This document shows positions 8,713 through 17,568 of a DNA stretch of 64,000 nt, in pieces. Position 1 is the stretch's first letter. Each line of letters starts with the position of its first letter. The notes below the pieces were generated by a model that was given only the letters and a program-made list of their open reading frames with translations, was not told the origin of the DNA and did not search any database. Both the position numbers and the translations under genes were made by a program. The stretch comes from Pedobacter ginsengisoli. GTDB taxonomy: Bacteria > Bacteroidota > Bacteroidia > Sphingobacteriales > Sphingobacteriaceae. Where the stretch lies: positions 3,717,555 through 3,781,554 of the forward strand of contig NZ_CP024091.1 of assembly GCF_002736205.1 (NCBI RefSeq), written 5' to 3'.

Positions 8713-9864
8713 TTATTTAGCAAAATACATTTTAGTAAGTTCGTCAAAAGAAGGGACATTATTATAATGCCATTTATTTACCACAACACCGTTTTTTAAC
8801 AAAAGTACACCAGGGTTTGCCCTAACCATACTTTTTAAAGGAACAGCATCAGCATAAAAAATCTCGCTAAACAGTTTCATTCTTTTGCTGTAAGCATCTG
8901 CATCCTGCGCTGAGCTGGAAGTTAACAATACCGACCTGATATTGAATTGCTCTGTTGCATTTAATGCGATGGCATTTATTTTGGCCATACCTTCCTCATT
9001 AGAATCTTTTAAATTGTAGGCTACAATTACAAGATTGTAATAAGGATTTTCTATCAGCTCTTTGGTATAATCAGTGCCCGAAGCATCGGTTATTTGCAGG
9101 TCTTTTATTTTAGGTTCATAACCTTTTTTAATCAGTTTACTTTCCGGATCTCCAATAATTTCCCAGTTATCATCCTTCCAGATTTCTGTTTTCAGATAAT
9201 CTTTATCACTCATCACCTTTGTTTCACCTGTTTCTTTATTCTTCATGTTATACATGATTAAGTATTCATCAGGCTTTGCCCCTGCCGGTATCTTCATCAG
9301 CTCAGGCAAGCTGGCGCCAACCTTATACGGCAGAAAATCTAATATTGGCAATCTGCTATAGGTAAACTGACTAAACATCAGTGAAAAAGTAAGTACAATA
9401 GCAAATAAAGCACTTTGCCATCCGGCATGGTTAGTAACAGGATTTATCTTGTCGCGGTTTCTGAATAAAAAAACAATCATCACCAGTAAAACAAGGTCTT
9501 TAGAAAACGATTGCCATGGCGTTAATGGAATGGCATCGCCAAAACAACCACATGAGGTTACTACTTTAAATGCTGCCGAAACAAAGGTTAGAAATGTGAA
9601 GAAAATAATAACTACCAATAAACCGGTGGTTACCTGCTTGCGCCAAAAACCAAAAAGCAATAAGGCGCCCAGCACAATTTCGAACACACAAAGCAGTATT
9701 GCAATTCCGGTAGCCATACCGCTAAGAAATGGCATATGAAATACCTCGAAATACTCCTGTAGTTTATAGCCAAACCCAAGCGGATCGTTTGCTTTTATTA
9801 ACCCTGAAAATATAAAGAGGATACCAACAAATATCCTGCAAAAGTTTAGTACCGCTTTATTCAT
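8713..9864 (-). CDS. BT_3928-family protein: MauE/DoxX membrane domain plus thioredoxin-like C-terminus
   Basis: Two-part protein. Residues ~1-165 form a DoxX/MauE-like membrane domain with about four helices (RIFVGILFIFSGLIKANDP at the start; VVTSCGCFGD holds a Cys-x-Cys). After a TM near 150-165 follow ~220 extracytoplasmic residues with a thioredoxin-like fold suggested by LVIVAYNLKDSNEEGM and PGVLLLKNGVVVNKWHYNN, without an obvious CxxC in that part. This family regularly follows a DUF1599 gene in Bacteroidetes (recalled synteny). Likely role: extracytoplasmic redox; unproven. The upstream DUF1599 gene ends 10 bp before this start. Confidence 0.8.
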   Translation of the reverse strand: MNKAVLNFCRIFVGILFIFSGLIKANDPLGFGYKLQEYFEVFHMPFLSGMATGIAILLCVFEIVLGALLLFGFWRKQVTTGLLVVIIFFTFLTFVSAAFKVVTSCGCFGDAIPLTPWQSFSKDLVLLVMIVFLFRNRDKINPVTNHAGWQSALFAIVLTFSLMFSQFTYSRLPILDFLPYKVGASLPELMKIPAGAKPDEYLIMYNMKNKETGETKVMSDKDYLKTEIWKDDNWEIIGDPESKLIKKGYEPKIKDLQITDASGTDYTKELIENPYYNLVIVAYNLKDSNEEGMAKINAIALNATEQFNIRSVLLTSSSAQDADAYSKRMKLFSEIFYADAVPLKSMVRANPGVLLLKNGVVVNKWHYNNVPSFDELTKMYFAK

Positions 9865-9874
9865 TGTCTACCTG

Positions 9875-10417
9875 CTATTTTACGCCCAACTTAATTAAAG
9901 CAAAAACAGCATAATTTAACATATCCTGATAATTTGCATTTACTCCTTCAGAGGCAAGGGTCTGCCCCAGGTTGTCTTCTATTTGTTTTACCCTTAATAT
10001 TTTCATTAAAATCAGATCTGTTAAAGAGCTGATTCGCATGTCTCTCCAGGCCTCACCATAGTCGTGATTTTTGGCAAACATAAGTTCTTTAGTGCCATTT
10101 ACCTTCTCATCAAAAAGCTTCTCTACCATTTCTACACCCAGTTCATATGGATCATCTTCTCCCAGTTCAAGTTGCATCATTGCAATTGCACAATAATTAA
10201 TAATCCCTATATATTCAGAAACCACATCTTCTCCTACTTTAGATACCTTCTTTTCTTCCAGCGTACGGATTCGCTGTGCTTTAATAAAAATCTGGTCTGT
10301 TATAGAAGCCGGCCTTAGTATCCGCCATGCTGTTCCATAGTCGTTTGTTTTCTTTAAAAAAAGCGATTTGCAAACCGCTATTACCGAGTCAAATTCTTGT
10401 GAAGTGTTTGTTGCCAA
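9875..10417 (-). CDS. DUF1599 protein with internal tandem duplication
   Basis: 180-residue protein of the DUF1599 type, function not established. Two similar halves are visible: KTNDYGTAWRILRPASITD, then IKAQRIRTLEE, in the first half, and KNHDYGEAWRDMRISSLTD, then MKILRVKQIED, in the second. Each half ends in a similar helix (IGIINYCAIAMMQLELG and QDMLNYAVFALIKLG). The DYGxAWR signature in both copies resembles the all-alpha nucleotide-binding/pyrophosphatase-like folds, which is inference only. First gene of the leftward operon, divergent from folP. Confidence 0.85.
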   Translation of the reverse strand: MATNTSQEFDSVIAVCKSLFLKKTNDYGTAWRILRPASITDQIFIKAQRIRTLEEKKVSKVGEDVVSEYIGIINYCAIAMMQLELGEDDPYELGVEMVEKLFDEKVNGTKELMFAKNHDYGEAWRDMRISSLTDLILMKILRVKQIEDNLGQTLASEGVNANYQDMLNYAVFALIKLGVK

Positions 10418-10492
10418 AACGATTAAAATAATAAGTTTACATCCGTTTTAATACAGTATTCTAATTGAGTAAAATCATTTAAAGATTTTATC

Positions 10493-10500
10493 TAAGTTTG
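10493..10500 (+). promoter_or_regulatory. Probable folP promoter -7 box (TAAGTTTG)
   Basis: Matches the Bacteroidetes TAnnTTTG element. A weaker TTGAG lies ~25 bp upstream as a possible -33 box. Transcription would begin about 5 nt before the folP ATG at 10511, giving an almost leaderless mRNA. Confidence 0.5.
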
Positions 10501-10510
10501 TATTCAAACA

Positions 10511-11368
10511 ATGGCTAAAGATACATTTTTAAACCGAAAGACTACACTAAACGTCAAAGGCAAGCTGACGGATATAAGTGCTCCATGTGTAATGGGCATC
10601 CTTAATCTAACCCCAGACTCTTTTTACAATAACAGCAGGGCCGGTTCTTTAGACGATGCATTGCAAAAAGCGGAAGCATTTCTGAAAGATGGGGCTAAGT
10701 TTATTGATATAGGGGCGTATTCCTCTCGTCCTGGTGCAGCAGAAGTAAGTCCGGATGAAGAGTTAAAAAGAATAGTTCCGGTTGTAGAGGCTATCACAAA
10801 AAAGTTACCTGAAGTAATCATTTCTATAGACACATTTAGGGCCAGAGTGGCGAAAGAAAGTATAGAAGCAGGTGCTCATATTATAAATGATATCGCATCG
10901 GGCGATATGGATGAAGCCATGTTTGAAACTGTTGCTTCACTTCAGGTGCCATACATTATGATGCATATGAAGGGAACGCCTCAAACCATGCAGCAACAAA
11001 CAGAATACAAAGATCTCACCTTAGACATTACAGATTATTTTTCTCATAAACTCGCAGAATTACAGAAACTGGGGGTAAAAGATATCATACTGGATCCCGG
11101 ATTTGGGTTTGCAAAAACTTTAGATCAGAATTATCAGCTATTAAATCAGCTTCAGGACTTTAATATCTTTGAGCTCCCCCTGCTTGTAGGCTTTTCAAGA
11201 AAATCAATGATCTATAAATTCCTGGGCTTAACCCCGCAAGAAGCACTTAACGGAACATCGGTATTGAATACTATAGCCCTGTTAAAAGGGGCAGGCATTT
11301 TGCGTGTTCACGATGTGAAAGCTGCATTAGAGTGTATTGCTTTAGTTCAAAAGACGCAGCAACAATAA
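10511..11368 (+). CDS. folP: Dihydropteroate synthase
   Basis: Condenses 6-hydroxymethyl-dihydropterin pyrophosphate with p-aminobenzoate in folate synthesis; target of sulfonamides. Signatures seen: MGILNLTPDSFYNNSRAG, DIGAYSSRPGA, ISIDTFRARVA, IINDIASG, MMHMKGTPQTMQ, DPGFGFAKT, LVGFSRKSM and RVHDVKAA near the end. The FSRKS pterin/sulfate-binding loop is intact. 285 residues is normal. The cdaA gene starts 20 bp after the stop; folP-cdaA adjacency is a recurring arrangement in this phylum. Confidence 0.96.
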   Translation: MAKDTFLNRKTTLNVKGKLTDISAPCVMGILNLTPDSFYNNSRAGSLDDALQKAEAFLKDGAKFIDIGAYSSRPGAAEVSPDEELKRIVPVVEAITKKLPEVIISIDTFRARVAKESIEAGAHIINDIASGDMDEAMFETVASLQVPYIMMHMKGTPQTMQQQTEYKDLTLDITDYFSHKLAELQKLGVKDIILDPGFGFAKTLDQNYQLLNQLQDFNIFELPLLVGFSRKSMIYKFLGLTPQEALNGTSVLNTIALLKGAGILRVHDVKAALECIALVQKTQQQ

Positions 11369-11388
11369 AAATCCATAACTTGGCAATA

Positions 11389-12180
11389 ATGAAAGGCTTA
11401 GAATTTGATTTCTTAAAAGTAACAGTAACAGATGCGGTCGACATTATTCTTGTCGCTTTAATCATCTATTACATCTATAACCTGATTAAGAATACCCTGG
11501 CGGTAAACCTATTGTTAGGTATGGTAATCATATTGGTAATACACTGGGTTGTAGATGCATTAAAGATGAATTTACTATCCACCATTATTAACCAGTTTAT
11601 GAGTGTGGGTATAATAGCCCTCATCATTATTTTCCAGCCAGAGATCAGGCGTTTTTTGTTACTCATCGGGAAAAATACATTTCTACAGCAAAACAAAGCC
11701 TGGTGGGGTTATCTGTTTGGAAGTAAAAACATTGAGCGCGACAATTTAGTAAGGATAAAACCCATTATCGATGCTTGCAAAAGCATGAAAAAATCCAGAA
11801 CAGGAGCTTTAATTGTATTTGTTAAGTTTTACGACGATCAGCTTTTTGCCAATAGCTGTGAGGTAATAGATTCAAAAATATCAAAGCGCCTTCTTGAAAG
11901 TATCTTCCAAAAATACAGCCCACTCCATGATGGAGCCGTTGTTATTGCCGAAAACAAGATCAAAAGTGCCAGCTGTATCCTTCCTTTAACGGATAATGAT
12001 AAATTACCACCTCAGTTTGGTCTTCGTCACCGGGCCGGCATTGGTGTTTCCGAAACTACAGATGCCGTCGCGGTAATAGTCTCAGAAGAAACCGGCGAGA
12101 TTGCCTATGCAAAACAAGGCCGTGTAAGAATGAATGTATCTTTTGGGGAGTTGGAGAAGCTTCTTAATAAAGATTTTTAA
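11389..12180 (+). CDS. cdaA: Diadenylate cyclase (c-di-AMP synthase), CdaA type
   Basis: Membrane-bound DisA_N/DAC-domain enzyme that makes cyclic di-AMP from two ATP. Three N-terminal helices lie at ~17-37, ~41-58 and ~64-82, then the DAC domain. Catalytic motifs are DGAVV (~residue 181) and RHRAGIG (~residue 213). The start is set at ATG 11389 (MKGLEFDFLKV); an earlier in-frame ATG at 11332 lies inside folP and would add a non-membrane extension unlike the family. 263 residues fits CdaA. No CdaR-like partner follows; after the stop comes ~200 bp without a convincing gene. Confidence 0.92.
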   Translation: MKGLEFDFLKVTVTDAVDIILVALIIYYIYNLIKNTLAVNLLLGMVIILVIHWVVDALKMNLLSTIINQFMSVGIIALIIIFQPEIRRFLLLIGKNTFLQQNKAWWGYLFGSKNIERDNLVRIKPIIDACKSMKKSRTGALIVFVKFYDDQLFANSCEVIDSKISKRLLESIFQKYSPLHDGAVVIAENKIKSASCILPLTDNDKLPPQFGLRHRAGIGVSETTDAVAVIVSEETGEIAYAKQGRVRMNVSFGELEKLLNKDF

Positions 12181-12382
12181 ATTAAGTGATCTGTTCATGG
12201 GCTGGAACAAATTGTGCTGAAGGTTGCAAATGGTTCCTAGGCCCCATCTCAGACACTGAATTTAAAGTAAACCGCATTGGGGGGAAGGGTTAATGCAACA
12301 AAGCTAACATTCTTACTTTACTTAAAAATCACCTTATTCGAAAAGGCCTTGGTGCTGTTGCTTTTCGCAACAGATGCCAGAC
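12181..12382. other. Non-coding gap between cdaA and fecR-like gene
   Basis: The two genes converge here. A perfect 7-bp stem (CTGTTGC / GCAACAG, loop TTTTC) lies at 12355-12373 without a clear T-run. I see no gene in this stretch. Confidence 0.5.
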
Positions 12383-13357
12383 TTAGAGAAGAACGGTTAT
12401 TTTTTTCCCTTTAATCCTAAACCTCACAAAACCCGTATTCTCTAATGACTTTAAAGTCGCAGAAACATTATCAAACCTTGAAACCGACAGACTAAACAAT
12501 TCCTTACTTACATTTTTACCTGAATAAACTATTTCAACATCGTACCATCTTGCAATACTTTTCATTATAGTTTCCAAAGTTGCATCTTCAAATAAAAACA
12601 AGCCATTTTTCCAGGCAACCGCTTCTTTAATATTTGCAGGAACGATGTCCAAACTATCCTTTTTATTTACAGATTGTTCACCAGCATTTATAATATGATT
12701 ATAATTGATTTTACCAACCCCTTCAAGCAGTGTGGTTTTTATCGCCTGATCATCAGGATAACCAGATATATTAAAGCGTGCCGCCTCAACCTCAACCCTT
12801 TGTTTTCCTGAAATCACTATAAAAGGCGCATTTACGGGCGTAATCTTCGCAACTTCAAAATAGGCCTCACCACTCAGCTCCACTTTACGTTCCTTATTTC
12901 TGGCAAAAGATGCCGGATACGTTAATTTAGATGCTGCATTTAACCAAACCTTAGTGCCATCAGGCAAACGAACCTGATATTGGCCTCCCAAAGGAGTTTC
13001 TAGACTGTTAAAACCAACATTTACCAGTGTATCAGAACCAAGCGCATTTTCATGCACAGCATAAGTAATTTGTCCGCTTCCCGTTCTCACAATGCTAGAT
13101 CCCGATTCCTCTCCCAGAATTCCATCGGGCGCTGCATCCAGGCTAATTTTTTTACCACTCGCCAAGGTTAATGTTGCTCTGCTGCTACCCGCATGAATAT
13201 CTCTTTTAGCAAATCTGTTTTCTTTTAAAGGTTTTGGATGATGATTATAAAAAATTGCCCCAACTGCACAAGCTATTAAGGCCAAACAGGCTACTGCTAA
13301 ATATCTAAATGCCCATCGGTCGTAGAATATTGGCTTTTTTTCTGGTGCTTCACTCAT
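12383..13357 (-). CDS. FecR-like protein lacking the N-terminal anti-sigma domain
   Basis: 324 aa. A single TM helix lies at ~17-37, almost at the N-terminus, then a periplasmic FecR domain (LETPLGGQYQVRLPDGTKV, WLNAASKLTYPASF, ELSGEAYFEVAK) and a C-terminal DUF4974 domain (LFLFEDATLETIMKSIARWYDVEI). Normal FecR regulators, like the one at 53753-54823, carry ~85-90 cytoplasmic residues before the TM that bind the sigma factor; these are absent, and only 21 bp separate this start from the upstream gene, so there is no room for them. No ECF sigma gene is nearby. Either a decayed regulator or one with a changed role, co-transcribed with the DUF4185-like gene. Confidence 0.8.
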   Translation of the reverse strand: MSEAPEKKPIFYDRWAFRYLAVACLALIACAVGAIFYNHHPKPLKENRFAKRDIHAGSSRATLTLASGKKISLDAAPDGILGEESGSSIVRTGSGQITYAVHENALGSDTLVNVGFNSLETPLGGQYQVRLPDGTKVWLNAASKLTYPASFARNKERKVELSGEAYFEVAKITPVNAPFIVISGKQRVEVEAARFNISGYPDDQAIKTTLLEGVGKINYNHIINAGEQSVNKKDSLDIVPANIKEAVAWKNGLFLFEDATLETIMKSIARWYDVEIVYSGKNVSKELFSLSVSRFDNVSATLKSLENTGFVRFRIKGKKITVLL

Positions 13358-13378
13358 TTTTACATTTCCTTTTCAGTT

Positions 13379-14578
13379 TTAGTTAAATTTTATTTTAATG
13401 AATCTGGGCCTGTATAAATGAGGCTCTGTTTCAAGATCTTTAAAGAAATCAAAAGAATTAACATTATAACTGATTAAAAGTTCTCCTTTTTCAGATAAAC
13501 TTGGATGGGCCTTGGCATTATATGAAAAATAACTCTTCTTATTTAATGCATCAGAGGTGTCCCACAATTTTATTATTGGCCCAAAAGGCCCAATAGGACT
13601 TTTCCCTAAGCGCATACCAACCATCCTTCCCATCCCACTCTGCTGAAAAATTAAAGCATATCTCCCATCTGGCAATACCGACACGCTAAGCTCATTAGAA
13701 ACCTGATCTGTTATGGCCTCGGCCTTCTTAATATCCGTGTTCCATGTTGCACCATCCCAGAACCGCCACTTAGCATAGTCATCAAATTCTTTAGGCTTTA
13801 CCCTTGCTGCCAGCATTTTTTTAGCCATTCCTTTTACACCATAAACGTAAATATAGCCATCAGGATTGGGCGCACCAGCCTTAGCTGTATTTACAAATAT
13901 GCCCGCACCAAACGATCCCATTTCCTTTCCAGTTTCACTGCTGCTTAAATAAAATGGAGTATCCTTTTGTTCGAAATTACTGTAAGGAGGCTTTTCATTT
14001 TCCGTAATTTTTATTAGAGTATTGCCAACTTCCGAGAAGCCAAAAGCCCCATCACTAACCTGTTTAACCCTATATCCAAAAATGTAGATGGCATTATTCT
14101 GTTCCTGATTTACAAAACCATCTCCAAGCCAATAATAATCCGTAGGACCAGTTAATGGAGTTTTTGGAATAAATATCGTTTCCGCGCCACCCTTCTCATC
14201 TTTTTTCCAATAAAAAGTCAGGTTTTCCGCTATAGGTTTTCCGCCCTTTAATATCGCTACGCTATTATGAATCATCTTAGCTCCGGGTTCCATTTTATTA
14301 TTTTTAATGTTCCCGATCATACTATCACTAAAAATAAAGAGTGTCTTCTTAGCTTCCGGTTTACCCGCCTCTACCCCATTTAATGGGATTGTATAAATAC
14401 CATCACCACCAAACCACCCATTATTTCTGGCAAATAAATTTGTCCACTCTTTATCTTCGGTTACCGTAAATTTTATTTCTGTCAAATCCTGGGCGTAAGC
14501 ACCGGTAAACGAGCCGGCCAGGCAACACAATAAAACGATCTTTTTTACGCCTAATGTAAATTTTAGTCTATTCATCAC
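13379..14578 (-). CDS. Exported DUF4185-like beta-propeller protein
   Basis: 399 aa with a signal peptide (cleavage near residue 29, GAYAQ). Repeated blade-like segments are visible: TLFIFSDSMIG, YYWLGDGFVNQEQNNAIYIFG, GYIYVYGVKG, ELSVSVLPDGRYALIFQQS and KAHPSLSEKGELLISYNVN. This pattern matches DUF4185/five-bladed propellers related in fold to GH43/GH62, so a glycan-binding or hydrolytic role is plausible; I cannot pick catalytic acids with confidence. It is divergent from the GH30 gene 84 bp away, which suggests a shared glycan substrate. Confidence 0.6.
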   Translation of the reverse strand: MMNRLKFTLGVKKIVLLCCLAGSFTGAYAQDLTEIKFTVTEDKEWTNLFARNNGWFGGDGIYTIPLNGVEAGKPEAKKTLFIFSDSMIGNIKNNKMEPGAKMIHNSVAILKGGKPIAENLTFYWKKDEKGGAETIFIPKTPLTGPTDYYWLGDGFVNQEQNNAIYIFGYRVKQVSDGAFGFSEVGNTLIKITENEKPPYSNFEQKDTPFYLSSSETGKEMGSFGAGIFVNTAKAGAPNPDGYIYVYGVKGMAKKMLAARVKPKEFDDYAKWRFWDGATWNTDIKKAEAITDQVSNELSVSVLPDGRYALIFQQSGMGRMVGMRLGKSPIGPFGPIIKLWDTSDALNKKSYFSYNAKAHPSLSEKGELLISYNVNSFDFFKDLETEPHLYRPRFIKIKFN

Positions 14579-14662
14579 ACATAAATATATTAAAAACTAT
14601 TATATAGAATATGATATATAGAGTTATACGTATATTAAGCTGTTCTTTATTAAACCGTTTCA

Positions 14663-16252
14663 ATGAAAATTAAGTCCCTCCTTCCCGGCACATTTATCAG
14701 AAAAATAACCTGCAGTTTATTCCTTTTAACAAGTGCCTTAATTTCATTCTGTCAGGAACAGAAACCAATTAAATTCACACTCCTCTTTAATAAAACAGTA
14801 CAGCAAATACATAACATTGGCGCATCTGGTTGCTGGTATACAGAAGAAATTGGCAAGCAATGGCCATTAGCCGAAAAGCAGCATATTGCCGAATTGTTAT
14901 TTAGTAAAGAATTAGGAAAAGACGGCAGACCCAAAGGCATCGGCCTATCTGCATGGCGATTTAACATTGGCGGAGGAACTGCAGAGCAAGGCGACAGCAG
15001 TGGAATTGCAGATCCCGCACGTCGTGTGGAGTGTTTTCTATCTCCTGATGGAACTTACAACTGGAACAAGCAGCAAGGATACACCTGGATGTTGCAGCAA
15101 GCAAAAAATTATGGGGTAAAGGATTTAATTGCGTTTGTAAATAGCCCCCCTGTACAATTTAACAAAAACGGTCGCGGTTACAAATCACATAAAGATGGTT
15201 CCACAAACTTAAGGCCCGACAAATATGATGCTTATGCAAATTTCCTTACCGAAGTAATAAAACATTATGATAAAATGAACCTCCATTTTAACTACATAAG
15301 CCCAATAAATGAGCCCCAATGGGATTGGCTAAAAGCATCTAACCAGGAAGGTAGCCCCTGGACAAATGAAGAAATGTTTAAAACCATTAAGTCTTTAAAC
15401 ACCAGTTTGGCAAAGCAAAAGCTCAACACAAAAATACTAACTACTGAGGCAGGTCAGCTCGATTACTTATATGCCGACAAAGGAAGAACATCACGACAGA
15501 TAGACAGTTTCTGGAATCCAAAAAGCCCTTTTTACATAGGCAATTTTAGCAATAGTACAAAGTTTGTTGAAGGCCATGGTTACTTTACAGAAAATGGAGA
15601 TGAGACCCTTATAAACACCAGAAAATCTTTAAGAGATACCTTAAAAAAATACAAAGGTCTGGAATATTGGCAATCAGAATACTCAATGCTTGGCAATGGC
15701 TATAAAGATAAAATAGCAGGCAAGCCTAACGAGATGGACCATGCGTTATTCCTTGCAAAGGTAATTAACCATGATTTTACTGTCGGAAATGCTTCTGCCT
15801 GGCATTTCTGGAATGCATACGAGCCAGGAAGTCCATTAAACCCACGTTATTTCCTTATTGCATTAAACCCGCAAAGAGCAAGCAAACCTGAAACCAGATA
15901 CACCATAACTAAAAACCTATGGGTATTGGGGCATTACAGTCTATTTATCCGCCCAGGTATGGTTCGGATAGAAACACAAAGAAACGATGGGTTAAGCGAC
16001 ATGGAGATTGCCCAGCAGGTAATGATTTCTGCATTTAAAGATCCAAAAGGGAAAAACGTAGTTGTAAACGTAATTAACTACACCAAAGAAGCTAAAAAAG
16101 TTGACTTTGAATTTAAAGACTTCCTTAAAGGAAAGCTTAAAAAGCATTATATAACATCTGAAAAGCAAAATGACAATATACGCCCTTATCCAATAGCAGA
16201 CACTACTTTACCTCCACGTTCAATAAGCACTTTTATATTCGCTGCTCCTTAA
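14663..16252 (+). CDS. GH30-family glycoside hydrolase (endo-beta-1,6-galactanase-like)
   Basis: 529 aa exported enzyme; the N-terminal hydrophobic segment ends near residue 30 (LISFCQ). Clan-A TIM-barrel glycosidase: acid/base E217 in YISPINEPQWDW and nucleophile E339 in EYWQSEYSML. GASGCWYTEEIG and RFNIGGGTAEQ are typical of the branch whose characterised members are endo-beta-1,6-galactanases. A C-terminal beta domain covers ~440-527. Probable role: degradation of plant arabinogalactan side chains or related beta-1,6 glycans; the substrate is inferred. A strong terminator follows. Confidence 0.85.
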   Translation: MKIKSLLPGTFIRKITCSLFLLTSALISFCQEQKPIKFTLLFNKTVQQIHNIGASGCWYTEEIGKQWPLAEKQHIAELLFSKELGKDGRPKGIGLSAWRFNIGGGTAEQGDSSGIADPARRVECFLSPDGTYNWNKQQGYTWMLQQAKNYGVKDLIAFVNSPPVQFNKNGRGYKSHKDGSTNLRPDKYDAYANFLTEVIKHYDKMNLHFNYISPINEPQWDWLKASNQEGSPWTNEEMFKTIKSLNTSLAKQKLNTKILTTEAGQLDYLYADKGRTSRQIDSFWNPKSPFYIGNFSNSTKFVEGHGYFTENGDETLINTRKSLRDTLKKYKGLEYWQSEYSMLGNGYKDKIAGKPNEMDHALFLAKVINHDFTVGNASAWHFWNAYEPGSPLNPRYFLIALNPQRASKPETRYTITKNLWVLGHYSLFIRPGMVRIETQRNDGLSDMEIAQQVMISAFKDPKGKNVVVNVINYTKEAKKVDFEFKDFLKGKLKKHYITSEKQNDNIRPYPIADTTLPPRSISTFIFAAP

Positions 16253-16270
16253 ACTAAACTTTCAAAACGC

Positions 16271-16312
16271 AAAAAGAGGGCATCAGAATTATTCTAATGC
16301 CCTCTTTTTATA
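16271..16312. terminator. Bidirectional rho-independent terminator
   Basis: AAAGAGGGCAT pairs with ATGCCCTCTTT around an AGAATTATTCT inner hairpin, with A-runs and T-runs outside. It lies between the convergent GH30 and bacilliredoxin genes and can serve both. Confidence 0.85.
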
Positions 16313-16323
16313 TTTTATTATTC

Positions 16324-16734
16324 TTAGCAGTACTGATCAAAAGCACCAATAAGGCTATCTGCAATCATTTGTGCAGGGCGACCTTCAATTTGATGACGCT
16401 CAATCATGTGAACCAGTTTACCATCCTTAAACAAAGCCATTGAAGGTGATGACGGTGGGAAAGGCAACATATAACCTCTAGCTCTGTCAACCGCTTCTTT
16501 TTCCATACCAGCAAAAACCGTTACCAATTTTGTAGGGTGTTTTTCGTTAGCAGCAGCTAATTTTGCAGCCGGACGCGCATTTGCAGCCGCACAACCACAT
16601 ACCGAGTTCACTACTACAAACACTGTTCCTTCGCTTGTTATAGCACTATCAACTTCCGCAGCAGTTTTTAATTCTTCAAAACCTACGTTTGTAAGTTCAG
16701 CACGCATTGGTTCAACTAAATATTCTGGATACAT
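16324..16734 (-). CDS. BrxA/BrxB-family bacilliredoxin
   Basis: 136-residue thioredoxin-fold protein of the YphP/YqiW (bacilliredoxin) family. The diagnostic CGC motif is present in NSVCGCAAANARPAA, and FPPSSPSMALFKDGKLVHM is the conserved cis-Pro/strand segment. In Bacillus these remove bacillithiol from proteins; in Bacteroidetes the thiol partner is unclear, so the role here is thiol-disulfide exchange in general. It has its own well-formed promoter at 16774-16804. Confidence 0.9.
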   Translation of the reverse strand: MYPEYLVEPMRAELTNVGFEELKTAAEVDSAITSEGTVFVVVNSVCGCAAANARPAAKLAAANEKHPTKLVTVFAGMEKEAVDRARGYMLPFPPSSPSMALFKDGKLVHMIERHQIEGRPAQMIADSLIGAFDQYC

Positions 16735-16773
16735 ATACTTAATATTTTTATAAATTTTCTTTCTTTAAGTATA

Positions 16774-16804
16774 CAAAGGTACAGCACCTGCAACTAGCAT
16801 CAAA
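16774..16804 (-). promoter_or_regulatory. Promoter of the bacilliredoxin gene
   Basis: On the minus strand TTTG (16804-16801), a 19-bp spacer and TACCTTTG (16781-16774) match the Bacteroidetes -33/-7 consensus. It implies a leader of about 35 nt. Confidence 0.7.
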
Positions 16805-16867
16805 GTATTGGCCATAAGACCACTATAGTTTTACCTTTAAATTACTTTGTGGTAAACACATTAGAAT

Positions 16868-16906
16868 AAAAAAGCCCATACCATGTACAATGATACGGGC
16901 TTTTTT
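16868..16906 (-). terminator. Terminator of the lipoprotein gene
   Basis: AAAAAAGCCC pairs with GGGCTTTTTT around a small inner CAT/ATG stem. It lies 18 bp downstream of the minus-strand lipoprotein stop at 16924. Confidence 0.75.
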
Positions 16907-16923
16907 GAGCGTACAATATCTGC

Positions 16924-17394
16924 TTACAATTGAATAGTTTTTGTAAAAATCGGATCTCTGTCTTTTACTATTCTTTCAGATCCTTGATCAATTACTTTTC
17001 CATTAACCTCAACTTTGTAGGTAACCGTAAAAGGCGTTGCTCCAAATTCAAAACCGCCAATAATTAAAGCCCCAGTATAGAAACTATCAGCTGATTCTAT
17101 CACTATTGTCTTTCCCCCGTTAAAATTATCGGTACCCAGATTTAGCGAGGCGCCTTTTACCAAAACTCCATCAACATTCCAATCTACAGTTGACCCATTT
17201 GTTTTCGACGCAACAAGCGTTACATCAAATTTATCACTTTCCGCCTTTTTAAAGTCACTCGAAAGAGTTAAAGTGATTTTTGCTTTCTTTCCGCTTGAAG
17301 GGCCATCTCCACCATCTTTCTTTTTACACGAAAATAAAATGGTTAAGGCAGCTATACCGCAGGCAAGCATCATTACATTTTTTTTGATTTTCAT
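16924..17394 (-). CDS. Small lipoprotein of unknown function
   Basis: 156 aa. Lipobox LFSC with the modified Cys near residue 23, followed by the charged/glycine-rich linker KKKDGGDGPSSGKK. The rest is a predicted beta-rich domain (IVIESADSF, FTVTYKVEVNG) that may be Ig-like. No catalytic motif seen and no family recognised. Monocistronic, with promoter and terminator of its own; divergent from the histidine kinase gene. Confidence 0.75.
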   Translation of the reverse strand: MKIKKNVMMLACGIAALTILFSCKKKDGGDGPSSGKKAKITLTLSSDFKKAESDKFDVTLVASKTNGSTVDWNVDGVLVKGASLNLGTDNFNGGKTIVIESADSFYTGALIIGGFEFGATPFTVTYKVEVNGKVIDQGSERIVKDRDPIFTKTIQL

Positions 17395-17415
17395 AGGTTG
17401 TATTTCTTATTTGTC

Positions 17416-17446
17416 CAAAGTTACCTCCACAAAGCAGGTAGGGCAA
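17416..17446 (-). promoter_or_regulatory. Promoter of the lipoprotein gene
   Basis: Minus strand TTGC (17446-17443), 19-bp spacer, TAACTTTG (17423-17416). The -7 box is a full TAnnTTTG match, 22 bp before the ATG. Confidence 0.6.
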
Positions 17447-17568
17447 TAACTGCAAGCAGTCATTTACAGATAGCTGTTTTCAGCTATATTCTATATTTTA
17501 TTTCCATAAGCTGCAGATTATGCTTAACCTTATCAGGAGATAAAAATCACCCTACATCCTACCAACCA

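Noticed and set aside
16324..16734. Thioredoxin rather than bacilliredoxin
   Set aside because: The active site is CGC, not CxxC, matching the BrxA/BrxB family.
17398..17568. N-terminal extension of the histidine kinase
   Set aside because: A signal peptide begins at 17569, and the extension overlaps the divergent lipoprotein promoter.
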